64,000 nucleotides of DNA. Source: Turneriella parva DSM 21527. Lineage in GTDB: Bacteria; Spirochaetota; Leptospiria; Turneriellales; Turneriellaceae. The position numbers and the translations under genes are program-made. The notes beneath the pieces were generated by a model. That model had not been told where the DNA came from and made no database searches. It worked only from the letters and a program-made list of their open reading frames with translations. The DNA lies in contig NC_018020.1 in NCBI RefSeq assembly GCF_000266885.1, forward strand, positions 744,001 through 808,000, read 5' to 3'. The number at the start of each line of letters is the position of its first letter. The stretch's first letter is position 1. Positions 34,637 through 42,444 of the stretch are shown in pieces.

Positions 34637-35565
34637 GGTTGCCCCAGATACTTACGGCGCAACTCTTCGATAGCCGCCTGCCTTTCGCTGTCGCTTTTGG
34701 CGGGGTTATTGCGCAGATATTCTTTTTCGGCTGCGAGAAACCTGTCCATTTTCGCAAGCGATTCTGCATCGGCCTGCAACGCCTGTTTTTCTTGCTGTTC
34801 GAGCCGTTGCGCCTCGACGGGGCCGAAATGTTTCACGCGCAGCTCACCCAGAACTCTTGCCCTCTCGACTTCGGGCAGACGGGAAATGTCAGTCTGCACC
34901 AGCATCAGCTCGGTGCCATATTTGATGTCGGGCGGCTCGCGCTCGAGTGTCGCCTGAAAATACGGACCCAGAATTTCTTTCTTGCGCTCGCTATAGAGCC
35001 GCATACGCTCATCTGCCGGCAGATTCGTATACTCAAAAGAGCCGAACTTGTTCTGTTCTTCTTGCAGGGCAATGCGCGCTTCTTCGAGACCGAAGATCAG
35101 ATTCGCATTGGCCTCGCCAAAAAACTCGCGGCGCGCCTTTTTCATGAGTTTGTATTTTTCCTGGTTCGACAGCTGCGCGAAATTTGCAGGCAGGTTTTGC
35201 CTCATTTTTTCTTCGAACTGCAGATATTGCTCGAAGAGCTCGAGCAACCTGCCCTTGTCTTTGCCCGGCAGGTCTTGAATCAGCTGCCTTATCTTCTCGT
35301 GGCACGCGGTTTCATCGAGCTCGCCGGCACAATCACGCCGTAGGCGCACCAACTCGAGCGGCAGATCAATTCTGCCCTCTTGAATTTCTTTTAGAAGGTA
35401 TTCACCCTGCGATTCTTGCAGCCGGTCAGTGGGGTAAGGAAACCGCTCTATGCCCACCGCTGCCATGTTCGCCTTGCCCGCCGGGTCATGAAAGAACAGC
35501 CGATAGCCAAGCAACGCGACGACCACCATCAACAGCGGCCAGCGGTAGCGCTTCAAAATTTCCAT
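34633..35565 (-). CDS. Lipase-chaperone (LifO/Lif)-like membrane-anchored helical protein
   Basis: A 310-residue protein with an N-terminal membrane anchor (WPLLMVVVALLGYRLFF) and an all-helical body. The segments REFFGEANANLIFGLEEAR, RVLGELRVKHFGPVEAQRL and SERQAAIEELRRKYLG match the repeated F-G-x-x-x-A-x-x-L style of the extended helical domain of lipase-specific foldases. Those proteins, anchored in the inner membrane, fold one secreted lipase encoded next to them. The usual R-x-x-F-D-Y motif of the first mini-domain is not evident. The gene directly upstream encodes a secreted phospholipase-like enzyme, the likely client (inference). Confidence 0.65.
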   Translation of the reverse strand: MEILKRYRWPLLMVVVALLGYRLFFHDPAGKANMAAVGIERFPYPTDRLQESQGEYLLKEIQEGRIDLPLELVRLRRDCAGELDETACHEKIRQLIQDLPGKDKGRLLELFEQYLQFEEKMRQNLPANFAQLSNQEKYKLMKKARREFFGEANANLIFGLEEARIALQEEQNKFGSFEYTNLPADERMRLYSERKKEILGPYFQATLEREPPDIKYGTELMLVQTDISRLPEVERARVLGELRVKHFGPVEAQRLEQQEKQALQADAESLAKMDRFLAAEKEYLRNNPAKSDSERQAAIEELRRKYLGQP

Positions 35566-35584
35566 GAGGATGTATAGAGAATTG

Positions 35585-35603
35585 GGGGTAGCGGAGCTAC
35601 CCC
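35585..35603. terminator. Hairpin between phospholipase-like and chaperone-like genes
   Basis: GGGGTAGC and GCTACCCC form a perfect 8-bp stem with a 3-base loop in the 57-base gap. Without a U-tract on the minus strand it may act as a partial terminator, lowering chaperone output compared with the enzyme. Confidence 0.5.
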
Positions 35604-35622
35604 TAAAAACTGAATTTCTGGC

Positions 35623-36906
35623 TTACTCGACCCAACGGCCTTCGGTCGCCCGGTCGTTCAGGCGCACCCAGACGTCGCCGACATTTGCCGCGCGCTTCGC
35701 CTCGACGAGTCGCTGGTTCTGCTGCCCATTCTTGGGTACAGCATACTGGTAAGCACCTGCGGTCTCATTGCTGCAGACAGCAGCGCCGTCGCTATGCACG
35801 CCAGCGGCATTTGAAACCCGCCATTGACCAGCGGCGTTCACGCAGGCGAAACGGTAACGGTTGTTGCAGTTGGCGTCGTTCCAACGGCCGTTCGAATATT
35901 GCATAACGCAGTCTTCGTTGCTGCCATAGTCGTTCGGTTCGCCAGGCGCCCAGCTGAATACCGCCGCAGCGAGGCGGCCGTCGTTGGGGCTGACCATATC
36001 GTAACCCGGCAGATTGACGCCGCACTTCAGCATTTCAGGAATATTTGCGGTAGTCGTCTTGCCTGAGCCGCCGCCGAACCAGGCTGTCAGATTGGTACGG
36101 TCTTCATAGAAACGCACCATCTTGTTCGCGTACGCGTCTGCGCCCATTGCAGCCGAACCGCAATCGGGGTATGAAGTGAATTTTGAAACATTTGATTCAG
36201 GCACTGCGTTGTTTTTGACGTACACCCAGTTCTGCCATTCGCCAGTACCGCAGCTGCCGCTCCACAGTATGATGTTTTTGCCGGCGTTCAGCACCTGCTG
36301 GCGCGTGACGTTAACCGGTGCATCCTGGCAGGTGGTAGTGGGCCGGTAGACCAGATCGCCGAATGCCGATTTCAAGACATTGAGCGCCGCCTGGTAATTG
36401 CCGTCGAGATGCTCTTCGATGTAAAGAATGACAACTTCAGATCGGTTGGCGCGTATGAACGAATTGAGTTCGGCCACACCTTTCGACAAATGGCGGTCGT
36501 ACGTGCTGCATCCGACGTGGTTGCTTTGGCCGTGGCACAACAGCGGGCGGTTACCCCATTCCCATGGCCAGCCTTCCATGCTGAAATACCAGTGAACGTC
36601 GAACTCGATCGCGCGCATATCGAGGCGCAGCTGGTCTCCCACAGAAAAATTGTGGTTTGGGTCGATATAACTGAAAGCCGTTGTATACGCCGAGGCGTTA
36701 TAGGTGTTGTGCGAGTGCAGAAACGTGCTGTCTTTTAAAGGAAGGTTCGCTTCCAGTGCGCGCTGCTGACCGAGCGCTTTTTTCTCCCACGAACGCTGGT
36801 AGATGTCGACCGGCGATTCGGGCTTGGGTTTGCTGCTTGAGCCATTCACCGCGAAAAATGCGGCACCCAGCGCGAGTAAAAATAGAACACCTCGTGTTGC
36901 TTTCAT
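35623..36906 (-). CDS. Secreted PI-PLC-like phosphodiesterase with C-type-lectin-like tail
   Basis: A 427-residue protein. After a signal peptide (ATRGVLFLLALGAAFFAV) comes a PI-PLC X-type domain: FLHSHNTYN (His66), MRAIEFDVHWY (Arg98, Glu101, Asp103) and LLCHGQS (His125), matching the two catalytic His and metal or phosphate ligands. The last 110 residues resemble a C-type lectin: WAPGEPNDYGSNEDC holds an EPN motif and GRWNDANC a WND motif, followed by CSNETAGAYQYAVPKNGQQN and VWVRLNDRATEGRW. The lectin halves appear in reversed order. Start at ATG 36904-36906 behind GGAG. Substrate (phosphoinositide or other) not proven. Confidence 0.78.
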   Translation of the reverse strand: MKATRGVLFLLALGAAFFAVNGSSSKPKPESPVDIYQRSWEKKALGQQRALEANLPLKDSTFLHSHNTYNASAYTTAFSYIDPNHNFSVGDQLRLDMRAIEFDVHWYFSMEGWPWEWGNRPLLCHGQSNHVGCSTYDRHLSKGVAELNSFIRANRSEVVILYIEEHLDGNYQAALNVLKSAFGDLVYRPTTTCQDAPVNVTRQQVLNAGKNIILWSGSCGTGEWQNWVYVKNNAVPESNVSKFTSYPDCGSAAMGADAYANKMVRFYEDRTNLTAWFGGGSGKTTTANIPEMLKCGVNLPGYDMVSPNDGRLAAAVFSWAPGEPNDYGSNEDCVMQYSNGRWNDANCNNRYRFACVNAAGQWRVSNAAGVHSDGAAVCSNETAGAYQYAVPKNGQQNQRLVEAKRAANVGDVWVRLNDRATEGRWVE

Positions 36907-37194
36907 ATCATTGTTAACTCCCTCACATGCTATTGGGCGTTTGCCCGGCAAGAACTGACACCACCCGCGTCAAAGTGTCAATATGTTTCAAAAAAAGCGC
37001 CCGCCGAACAATGAACAATCCGTCAAAAATCGTCATAATTTTTTGGCACCGCCCCATTTTTGAGGTACATAGTTGCGATTTTGCATTTTTCGCGGCGAAA
37101 CAGTAACTAGGTGCCAAATTCACAAATTTATTGGCAACGCCATGCAGTTATTGTTATATGGTCTTGTAACTTTGATCCCGAAAGAGGTAAAAAA
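36907..37194. promoter_or_regulatory. Divergent intergenic region with candidate promoter
   Basis: A 288-base gap without a gene. On the plus strand TTGGCA (37131-37136) and TTATAT (37154-37159) with 17-base spacing could be the promoter of the SPFH gene, whose ribosome-binding site AGAGGT sits before the ATG. TGACAC and GTGTCA around 36956-36980 form an inverted repeat that may be an operator. Nothing else seen. Confidence 0.4.
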
Positions 37195-38184
37195 ATGGCA
37201 CTAGTTGACAGATTAAAATTTAACGGCGGCGCTGACGACATCGCGTGGAAGTTTCCCGACGAAGGTATTACCTGGGGCGCACAGCTGATCGTAGCCGAAT
37301 CGCAAGAGGCTATTTTCTTTAAAGGCGGCCAGTGCCACGACCTCTTTGGGCCAGGTACCTATACCCTTAAATCGAACAACATTCCGCTGCTCGAAAAGTT
37401 TGTGAATATGGCTTTCGGCGGTGACACACCGTTTGCGGCCGAAGTCTGGTTTATTTCGAAGCAGATTAAACAGGGCATTGGCTGGGGTACCAAAACCCCG
37501 ATTCAGGTAGAAGACCCTAAATTCGGCATCATCACCAACCTGCGCGCCTTTGGCGTCTATGGCATTCGCGTGGTCGACACGCGCGTCTTCGTCAAAGAAG
37601 TGATCGGCACACAGGGTAAAACCACAACCGACAGTATTCAAGACCTGATGCTGAGCACGATCGTGTCTGACATCGAAGAACTCTTGTCGCAGGTTGTGCA
37701 TGAACAGAACATCGACATCATTCGCATCAACACGCAGCGTTCAAAAATTGAAGAGGCCTTCAAGCCGCTGCTCGCGAAGAAGTTTGAAAAATTCGGCATT
37801 GCGATCGAGCAGTTCGAAATCGAATCGCTCAACATTCCACAAGACGACCCGGGCTTCAAGGCGCTGCAGCAGGCAAAAGCCGACAAGGCACAGATGAACA
37901 TTCTCGGCGACCAGTACGCGCAGAAGCGCATGCTCGACATCGGCGAAGCGTCTGCCAAGAACGAAGGCGCCGGCGGTGGCATGATGCAGGCCGGCATGGG
38001 CATGGGCATGGGCCAGATGATGGGCAACATGATGGGCCAGATGAACGTCAGCGGTCAACCCGCACAACCGGCGGCAGATGACCCGATGGCTAAAATCCAA
38101 AAGCTCAAAGGCATGCTCGATCAGGGCCTCATCACGCAAGACGAGTTCAACGCGAAAAAGGCGAAGATTCTCGAATCGATGTGA
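37195..38184 (+). CDS. SPFH/SHOCT-domain protein (virion core protein-like)
   Basis: A 329-residue cytoplasmic protein. Residues about 20-230 form an SPFH (band 7) domain (ESQEAIFFKGGQCHDLFGPG ... LRAFGVYGIRVVDTRVF), followed by a Met/Gly-rich linker (about 255-295) and a C-terminal SHOCT motif (IQKLKGMLDQGLITQDEFNA). This is the common bacterial family named after a poxvirus core protein, related to Bacillus YdjI, which works with PspA-type membrane-stress proteins. Start at ATG 37195. No PspA gene is nearby. It is followed by a hairpin. Confidence 0.88.
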   Translation: MALVDRLKFNGGADDIAWKFPDEGITWGAQLIVAESQEAIFFKGGQCHDLFGPGTYTLKSNNIPLLEKFVNMAFGGDTPFAAEVWFISKQIKQGIGWGTKTPIQVEDPKFGIITNLRAFGVYGIRVVDTRVFVKEVIGTQGKTTTDSIQDLMLSTIVSDIEELLSQVVHEQNIDIIRINTQRSKIEEAFKPLLAKKFEKFGIAIEQFEIESLNIPQDDPGFKALQQAKADKAQMNILGDQYAQKRMLDIGEASAKNEGAGGGMMQAGMGMGMGQMMGNMMGQMNVSGQPAQPAADDPMAKIQKLKGMLDQGLITQDEFNAKKAKILESM

Positions 38185-38190
38185 TTCCGT

Positions 38191-38220
38191 CGGGCCGTTG
38201 CATCTCTACGCAACGGCCCG
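38191..38220 (+). terminator. Hairpin after the SPFH gene
   Basis: CGGGCCGTTGC (38191-38201) and GCAACGGCCCG (38210-38220) form a perfect 11-bp stem with an 8-base loop, beginning 7 bases after the stop. Only a short T-run follows. Confidence 0.7.
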
Positions 38221-38234
38221 GTATTTGAAATCGA

Positions 38235-39200
38235 GTGCTGCTTTCGCCCGCACGTGTCATCAGTGACACGAACAAACAAATATCGCAGATTCTGCAGGGC
38301 AAGATGCCCATTCTCAAACAGCTGCAGCGTTACGTCGTGGCGAGCGGCGGCAAACGCATTCGCCCGCTGTTTCAGTATTACCTCGGCAAGTCGTACCGAC
38401 TCGACGACCGTGAACTGATTCGACTCGGTTCGCTGCTCGAAATTGTGCACGCAGCCAGCCTGTTGCACGACGACGTCGTCGACGGTGCAGAAGAGCGCCG
38501 CTCGAAACCGACGGGTGCGAAACTTTTTGGCAACAAGGCGGTCGTGCTCGGCGGCGATCATCTGCTGTCGTCGGGGCTCAAGGCGTTGAGCAACCTCGGC
38601 AACAGCGACTACATGAATATCTTCACCGATGCGATTAAGGCGCTGTCGGCTGCCGAACTGTTGCAGATGCAGCAGCACTTTAACCTCAAGACCTCGCGCC
38701 AGACACATGCCGAGGTCGTCGATGGCAAAACAGCAGTCTTGTTTCGCGCTGCGGGGGCGCTCGTGGCAGTCATGCGCGGCGAGGGGGATTTCTACCGTTC
38801 AGAAACTGCAGAGCTGGGGCTTGCGTTCGGCCGCTTTTTCCAATACCGTGACGACTACCTCGACTATTTCGACGCCGCAAGGCTCAAAAAGCGCGGATTG
38901 CAAGATTTCAGCAACGGCATCGTGACACAGCCGCTACACTACCTGCTCGCCGCTGCAAATAAGGCCGAGCGGGCACGCATTGAAGTTCTGTGGCGGCGAG
39001 CCGAAGCCGGTGACGCGGCAGCGGCATTGGGCGAAATAATGCCGCTGATGGCCAAACACAATGTCGCCGAACGGTGCGGCGAAGACCTCGGCCGAATGCA
39101 GCGCGAGATTCTGGCGGGCCTCGCCCGATTACCCGAGAAAGCGCCGCGCGAGACCATTCGCACTGAGTTTGAAAAAATTCTTGCCGTAGCGCCGCCCTAA
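38235..39200 (+). CDS. Polyprenyl diphosphate synthase
   Basis: A 321-residue trans-prenyltransferase that extends allylic diphosphates with isopentenyl diphosphate, as for menaquinone or undecaprenyl precursors. Signatures are GGKRIRPLF, the first aspartate-rich motif LLHDDVVD, a QTHAE-type segment, and the second aspartate-rich motif FQYRDDYLDYF. Chain length cannot be told from sequence with confidence. The start is a GTG at 38235, just after the preceding hairpin. The HEAT-protein gene follows 34 bases on. Confidence 0.9.
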   Translation: MLLSPARVISDTNKQISQILQGKMPILKQLQRYVVASGGKRIRPLFQYYLGKSYRLDDRELIRLGSLLEIVHAASLLHDDVVDGAEERRSKPTGAKLFGNKAVVLGGDHLLSSGLKALSNLGNSDYMNIFTDAIKALSAAELLQMQQHFNLKTSRQTHAEVVDGKTAVLFRAAGALVAVMRGEGDFYRSETAELGLAFGRFFQYRDDYLDYFDAARLKKRGLQDFSNGIVTQPLHYLLAAANKAERARIEVLWRRAEAGDAAAALGEIMPLMAKHNVAERCGEDLGRMQREILAGLARLPEKAPRETIRTEFEKILAVAPP

Positions 39201-39234
39201 CCCATTATGCTGCATTCCGAAGGGGGAATCATTC

Positions 39235-39723
39235 ATGAAAAAGATCGCATTGCTGCTACTTGTTGCACCTATACTGGCTCTCAGCGCCAAAGATAAAGCC
39301 GAATATATCGCCGACCTGAAGTCTGCAGATGATGGGGTCGCGATCGCAGCAGCGCAAAACCTCGGAAGCGACGGTGTCAAAGACGCCATCGAACCGCTCG
39401 GTGAAGTCGTTAAAAGCAACCGCAGCACAGCGGTTCGAATCGCCGCAGCTTCAGCTCTCGGCCGCATGGACACCAAAGGCCGCCCAACGACAATTCTGAA
39501 AGAAGCGATTGAGAACGACAAAGACAACCACGTCATCTACACCGGTCTGCTCGCGCTGCTGAACCTGAAAGACACTGACAATGCAGACCTGTTGAAGGCG
39601 GTTGAATTCTGCGAAAGTAAAGGCGCATCCGATATCTATATCAGCGACATCGTCGCCCGCATTCGCAAGATTGTGCCTAAAAAAGAAGCTGCGCCTGCAG
39701 CACCAGCCGAAGCTCCGAAATAA
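39235..39723 (+). CDS. Exported HEAT-repeat protein
   Basis: A 162-residue protein with a signal peptide (MKKIALLLLVAPILALSA). The rest forms three or four HEAT-like helical pairs: AAQNLGSDGVKDAIEPLGEV, VRIAAASALGRMDTKGRP, VIYTGLLALLNLKDTDNADL, and a short Ala/Pro tail. Likely a periplasmic binding scaffold. A GGGGG ribosome-binding site precedes the ATG. A canonical terminator follows 18 bases after the stop, overlapping the next gene. Confidence 0.75.
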   Translation: MKKIALLLLVAPILALSAKDKAEYIADLKSADDGVAIAAAQNLGSDGVKDAIEPLGEVVKSNRSTAVRIAAASALGRMDTKGRPTTILKEAIENDKDNHVIYTGLLALLNLKDTDNADLLKAVEFCESKGASDIYISDIVARIRKIVPKKEAAPAAPAEAPK

Positions 39724-39738
39724 TTCGTGCCGGTTTTC

Positions 39739-40725
39739 ATGAAAAAAGGAGCGGGGTTAGCACTGCTCCTTTTTTTTTGCCTGAGCCTTAGCGCCCAGTC
39801 ACAGACCGCAACCGACTGCAAATTCTCACTCGCAGAAGAAGCGCCCCGCAACATACAGTTCACAGTGCAGGCTGGGCGAATAGCCTTCTTGTGCAAGAGC
39901 GACGACTTTTTTTTACGCGGCACTGTCACGCGCACCCTCGACTGGCAACTGACCGGCAAGATATTTGAAGCCATGGCCGAGAGCCTCAAGGCTGAAACGC
40001 TTGACAAATGGGCTTCGGGCCGCCTCTACAAAATTCAGGGCGATGCAAAGAACCAGCAGCGCTCGCTCATCTGTGGCTATCACTCGCGCGAACAGTATTC
40101 CATCGATATCTGCTCTCCACAAATCGGTGAAAACACTGAAAGGGCAAAATCGCTGGTGTTGTCTCTGCTCACCGAGTTTCGCAAGATGCAGCTTGAAAAA
40201 TCGCCGTTGCTGAAATCTGCACCGCTGTTTGCGCAGAAGAGAGTTTTCACTGAAGAGAATGAAACGCGCGAACCCGCCCTGCTCGCGCTGACGATGCCTG
40301 CGGGTTATGTCGAAGTCACGCGCCGCGATAATCGCGCTCTCTTTACCGATGCAGCGGGGCTCGCCGAAATGGAAGTATTTTACGAACTTTCTGAACTTGC
40401 CCTTGATTCTGATCTGGCGCACAAAGTTTACCGAAAGTCAATTTCATCTTTTCTGTCGCGCCAGGGCCCGTGGCGGCCCGAACGCGAAGACAACACGGTA
40501 AAAAACCATGACGTTGCCTGCCTGCTTTTCACCGATAATGGCACGCGTCTGAGCCATTATTGTTATGTCGTAGCACCCGTGACTATTGGCGGCAAAAAGA
40601 AATTCTGTCGCATAGCTTTTGTCATTGCATTCGCGCGTGAAGCTGTTGACCGCGACCGGTTGCTGGGTAGCCAGCAGGCAATGCTTACAGGTTGGGCGGC
40701 CATTCTGCGCAAGCACAGCAACTGA
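39739..40725 (+). CDS. Exported protein of unknown function, with terminator in its signal-peptide codons
   Basis: A 328-residue protein with a signal peptide (MKKGAGLALLLFFCLSLSA). It has Cys pairs and a mixed alpha-beta body (GYVEVTRRDNRALFTDAA); no family recognised. The ATG at 39739 follows an in-frame GTG at 39727. Codons 2-13 form the stem and T-run of a strong terminator (39742-39778), so the preceding HEAT gene's transcription should stop inside this gene. Its stop is ten bases before the ThiF-like start. Confidence 0.65.
   Translation: MKKGAGLALLLFFCLSLSAQSQTATDCKFSLAEEAPRNIQFTVQAGRIAFLCKSDDFFLRGTVTRTLDWQLTGKIFEAMAESLKAETLDKWASGRLYKIQGDAKNQQRSLICGYHSREQYSIDICSPQIGENTERAKSLVLSLLTEFRKMQLEKSPLLKSAPLFAQKRVFTEENETREPALLALTMPAGYVEVTRRDNRALFTDAAGLAEMEVFYELSELALDSDLAHKVYRKSISSFLSRQGPWRPEREDNTVKNHDVACLLFTDNGTRLSHYCYVVAPVTIGGKKKFCRIAFVIAFAREAVDRDRLLGSQQAMLTGWAAILRKHSN
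39742..39778 (+). terminator. Canonical intrinsic terminator within a gene start
   Basis: AAAAAAGGAGC (39742-39752) and GCTCCTTTTTT (39765-39775) pair around a 12-base loop and are followed by further T, nine in a row. It is the natural terminator of the HEAT gene, yet lies in codons 2-13 of the next gene. Confidence 0.8.
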
Positions 40726-40735
40726 GGCTGCCGCC

Positions 40736-41461
40736 TTGAACTTCAGCAAAGAAGAGCTCGAGCGCTACAGCCGCCAGATTCTGCTGCACGGTGCCGCCGG
40801 GCAGAAAAAACTCAAAGATGCACGGGTGCTTGTCGTGGGCGCCGGGGGCATTGGCTCGACCCTTCTACCGCTTCTCGCGGCATCGGGTATCGGCTCTATC
40901 GAAATTTTTGATGGTGACAAGGTTGAAACGAGTAATCTCGGCCGGCAGTTACTTTTTCGTGAACGCCATGTGGGTGAAAACAAGGCAATTGTCGCGGCCG
41001 AAATTTTGAAAGATCTGAATCCTCATATTCAGGTGATTGCCCTCGATCGCCACCTTGTTCAGGCCGACGCAGCAAGATTCTCTGCAGCAGACATCGTTTG
41101 CGAAGGTAGCGACAGCGTCGAAACAAAGCTTCTGGTGAACCGTTTGTCACTTTCTGCTAAACGCGCCGCTGTGATTGCGGCCTTGGGCAATGCGCAGGGC
41201 CATGCTATGCTTATCAACGGTCATCGTGCGGCCTGTTATGCCTGTTTGTTCGGCAGCGTCGATGAAAAAGATCTGCCGACCTGCGCGAGCGATGGCATTC
41301 TGACGACTTTTCCCGCCGTGGTGGCGGCGACTGCGGCGCAGATTGCGATTGGCCAGATTCTGAGCCCGCAAGAAGAAGGTAAGCTCTGGTTGTTTGAGAA
41401 AAATAATTGCCGAAGCATTCGCGTTAAAAAAAGACAAGATTGCCCGAACACAACTTTATGA
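40736..41461 (+). CDS. ThiF/MoeB/HesA-family E1-like adenylyltransferase
   Basis: A 241-residue E1-like enzyme that would adenylate the C-terminus of a small sulphur-carrier protein for thiamine, molybdopterin or related synthesis. It shows ERYSRQILLHG, the nucleotide loop LVVGAGGIGS, FDGDKVETSNLGRQ, and a zinc-ligand pair CYAC. The second zinc pair should read C-P-x-C, but the protein ends DCPNTTL with one Cys. The start is a TTG (40736) behind GAGG. The patatin gene overlaps its end (ATGA). No carrier-protein gene is nearby. Confidence 0.88.
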   Translation: MNFSKEELERYSRQILLHGAAGQKKLKDARVLVVGAGGIGSTLLPLLAASGIGSIEIFDGDKVETSNLGRQLLFRERHVGENKAIVAAEILKDLNPHIQVIALDRHLVQADAARFSAADIVCEGSDSVETKLLVNRLSLSAKRAAVIAALGNAQGHAMLINGHRAACYACLFGSVDEKDLPTCASDGILTTFPAVVAATAAQIAIGQILSPQEEGKLWLFEKNNCRSIRVKKRQDCPNTTL

Positions 41462-42354
41462 AGAAAAAGCCCCGAACAGCCAAGCGCAAACCGGCGAAAA
41501 AGCCCGCACGGCGCCCGCCTGCAAGAAGTTACGCGCTGGTCTTGTCGGGCGGCGCTGCTCTGGGCGCATACCAGGCCGGTGCGATCAGGGCAATTTTTGA
41601 AGCCGGTCTTGAAGTGCGCTGCGTTGCCGGCAGTTCAATCGGCGCTCTCAACGGTTACCTGACGGCCACCCGAAGCATTGGCACCATGCTCAAATTCTGG
41701 CAAGAGATCGACCAGAGGCGACTCATCACCATTCAATCGTTCACGAAATTATTCTTCTCGGCAAGCCCGTCACTGCTCACCGACCAATTGCAGCGCAAGC
41801 TCGTCGAAGAGCATGTTCGCATCAAAGACCTTCAACAGGCATCTTGTGAATATATCTGCGCCGCGATCAGCCTCAATACGGGCAAGCTGCACTACTTCTC
41901 TGGCGGCGAGGCGAAAACTGATACCGAGCTGCAGCAATATATTCTCGCATCTGCCGCAGTGCCGGGGGTTTTTCCACCGGTGCAGATCGGCCACGAACTC
42001 TATATGGATGGCGGCCTCGTGCGTAACACGCCGGTTGAGGCGGTAGAACATAAAAAAGTCGATGCCGTGATTGCGATCAGCATGGAACCTGAATCGTACC
42101 CGAAAGAACCGCTGGTGAACACAGCCCAGATTGCCCTGCGCACGCTCAGCATCTTCTTTCGCAGCCAGGCCGACGACGCGATAACAAGGGCCGAAAACTC
42201 GCGCAAACGCAAGGCCAAAAAACTTTTATTACTGCGCCCAAAGCTGCCGCTCGAAATGCAGCAATACGAATTCGATCAGAAAAAGATTGTGCGCTTGCTA
42301 GAACAGGGTTATCATGAGGCACAGCTTTTTATTCGCCACAACAGGCTGAGGTAA
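41458..42354 (+). CDS. Patatin-like phospholipase
   Basis: A 298-residue patatin-domain hydrolase with a Ser-Asp dyad. After a Lys/Pro-rich leader come the oxyanion loop LSGGAALGAYQAG, the nucleophile elbow VAGSSIGALNG and the catalytic Asp in YMDGGLVRN. Such proteins cleave acyl groups from membrane lipids, or act as effectors; this one has no signal peptide. Start at ATG 41458, which overlaps the ThiF-like stop, so the two are co-translated. A link between E1-like enzyme and lipase is not known to me. Confidence 0.92.
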   Translation: MKKKPRTAKRKPAKKPARRPPARSYALVLSGGAALGAYQAGAIRAIFEAGLEVRCVAGSSIGALNGYLTATRSIGTMLKFWQEIDQRRLITIQSFTKLFFSASPSLLTDQLQRKLVEEHVRIKDLQQASCEYICAAISLNTGKLHYFSGGEAKTDTELQQYILASAAVPGVFPPVQIGHELYMDGGLVRNTPVEAVEHKKVDAVIAISMEPESYPKEPLVNTAQIALRTLSIFFRSQADDAITRAENSRKRKAKKLLLLRPKLPLEMQQYEFDQKKIVRLLEQGYHEAQLFIRHNRLR

Positions 42355-42384
42355 TTAGATTCTGGCTGCACCACGTACGTCCAT

Positions 42385-42444
42385 ATGATTGATCTTCACC
42401 ACCATTTTGACCCTTCGACTACGCTCAGGGCAGGCTCTGTATGA
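42385..42444 (+). CDS. 19-codon leader ORF duplicating the start of adenosine deaminase
   Basis: It reads MIDLHHHFD, the same nine residues that start the deaminase, then continues PSTTLRAGSV and stops at a TGA overlapping the deaminase ATG (ATGA). The two nine-codon stretches differ at five bases, all synonymous. Whether it is translated is unknown; the overlap would allow coupling. Confidence 0.5.
   Translation: MIDLHHHFDPSTTLRAGSV
42411..42430. repeat. REP-like interspersed element fragment
   Basis: CCCTTCGACTACGCTCAGGG has CCCT/AGGG ends in inverted orientation and resembles short interspersed repeats seen in many bacterial genomes. It separates the two copies of the deaminase start. 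A second copy was not found in this window. Confidence 0.45.
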
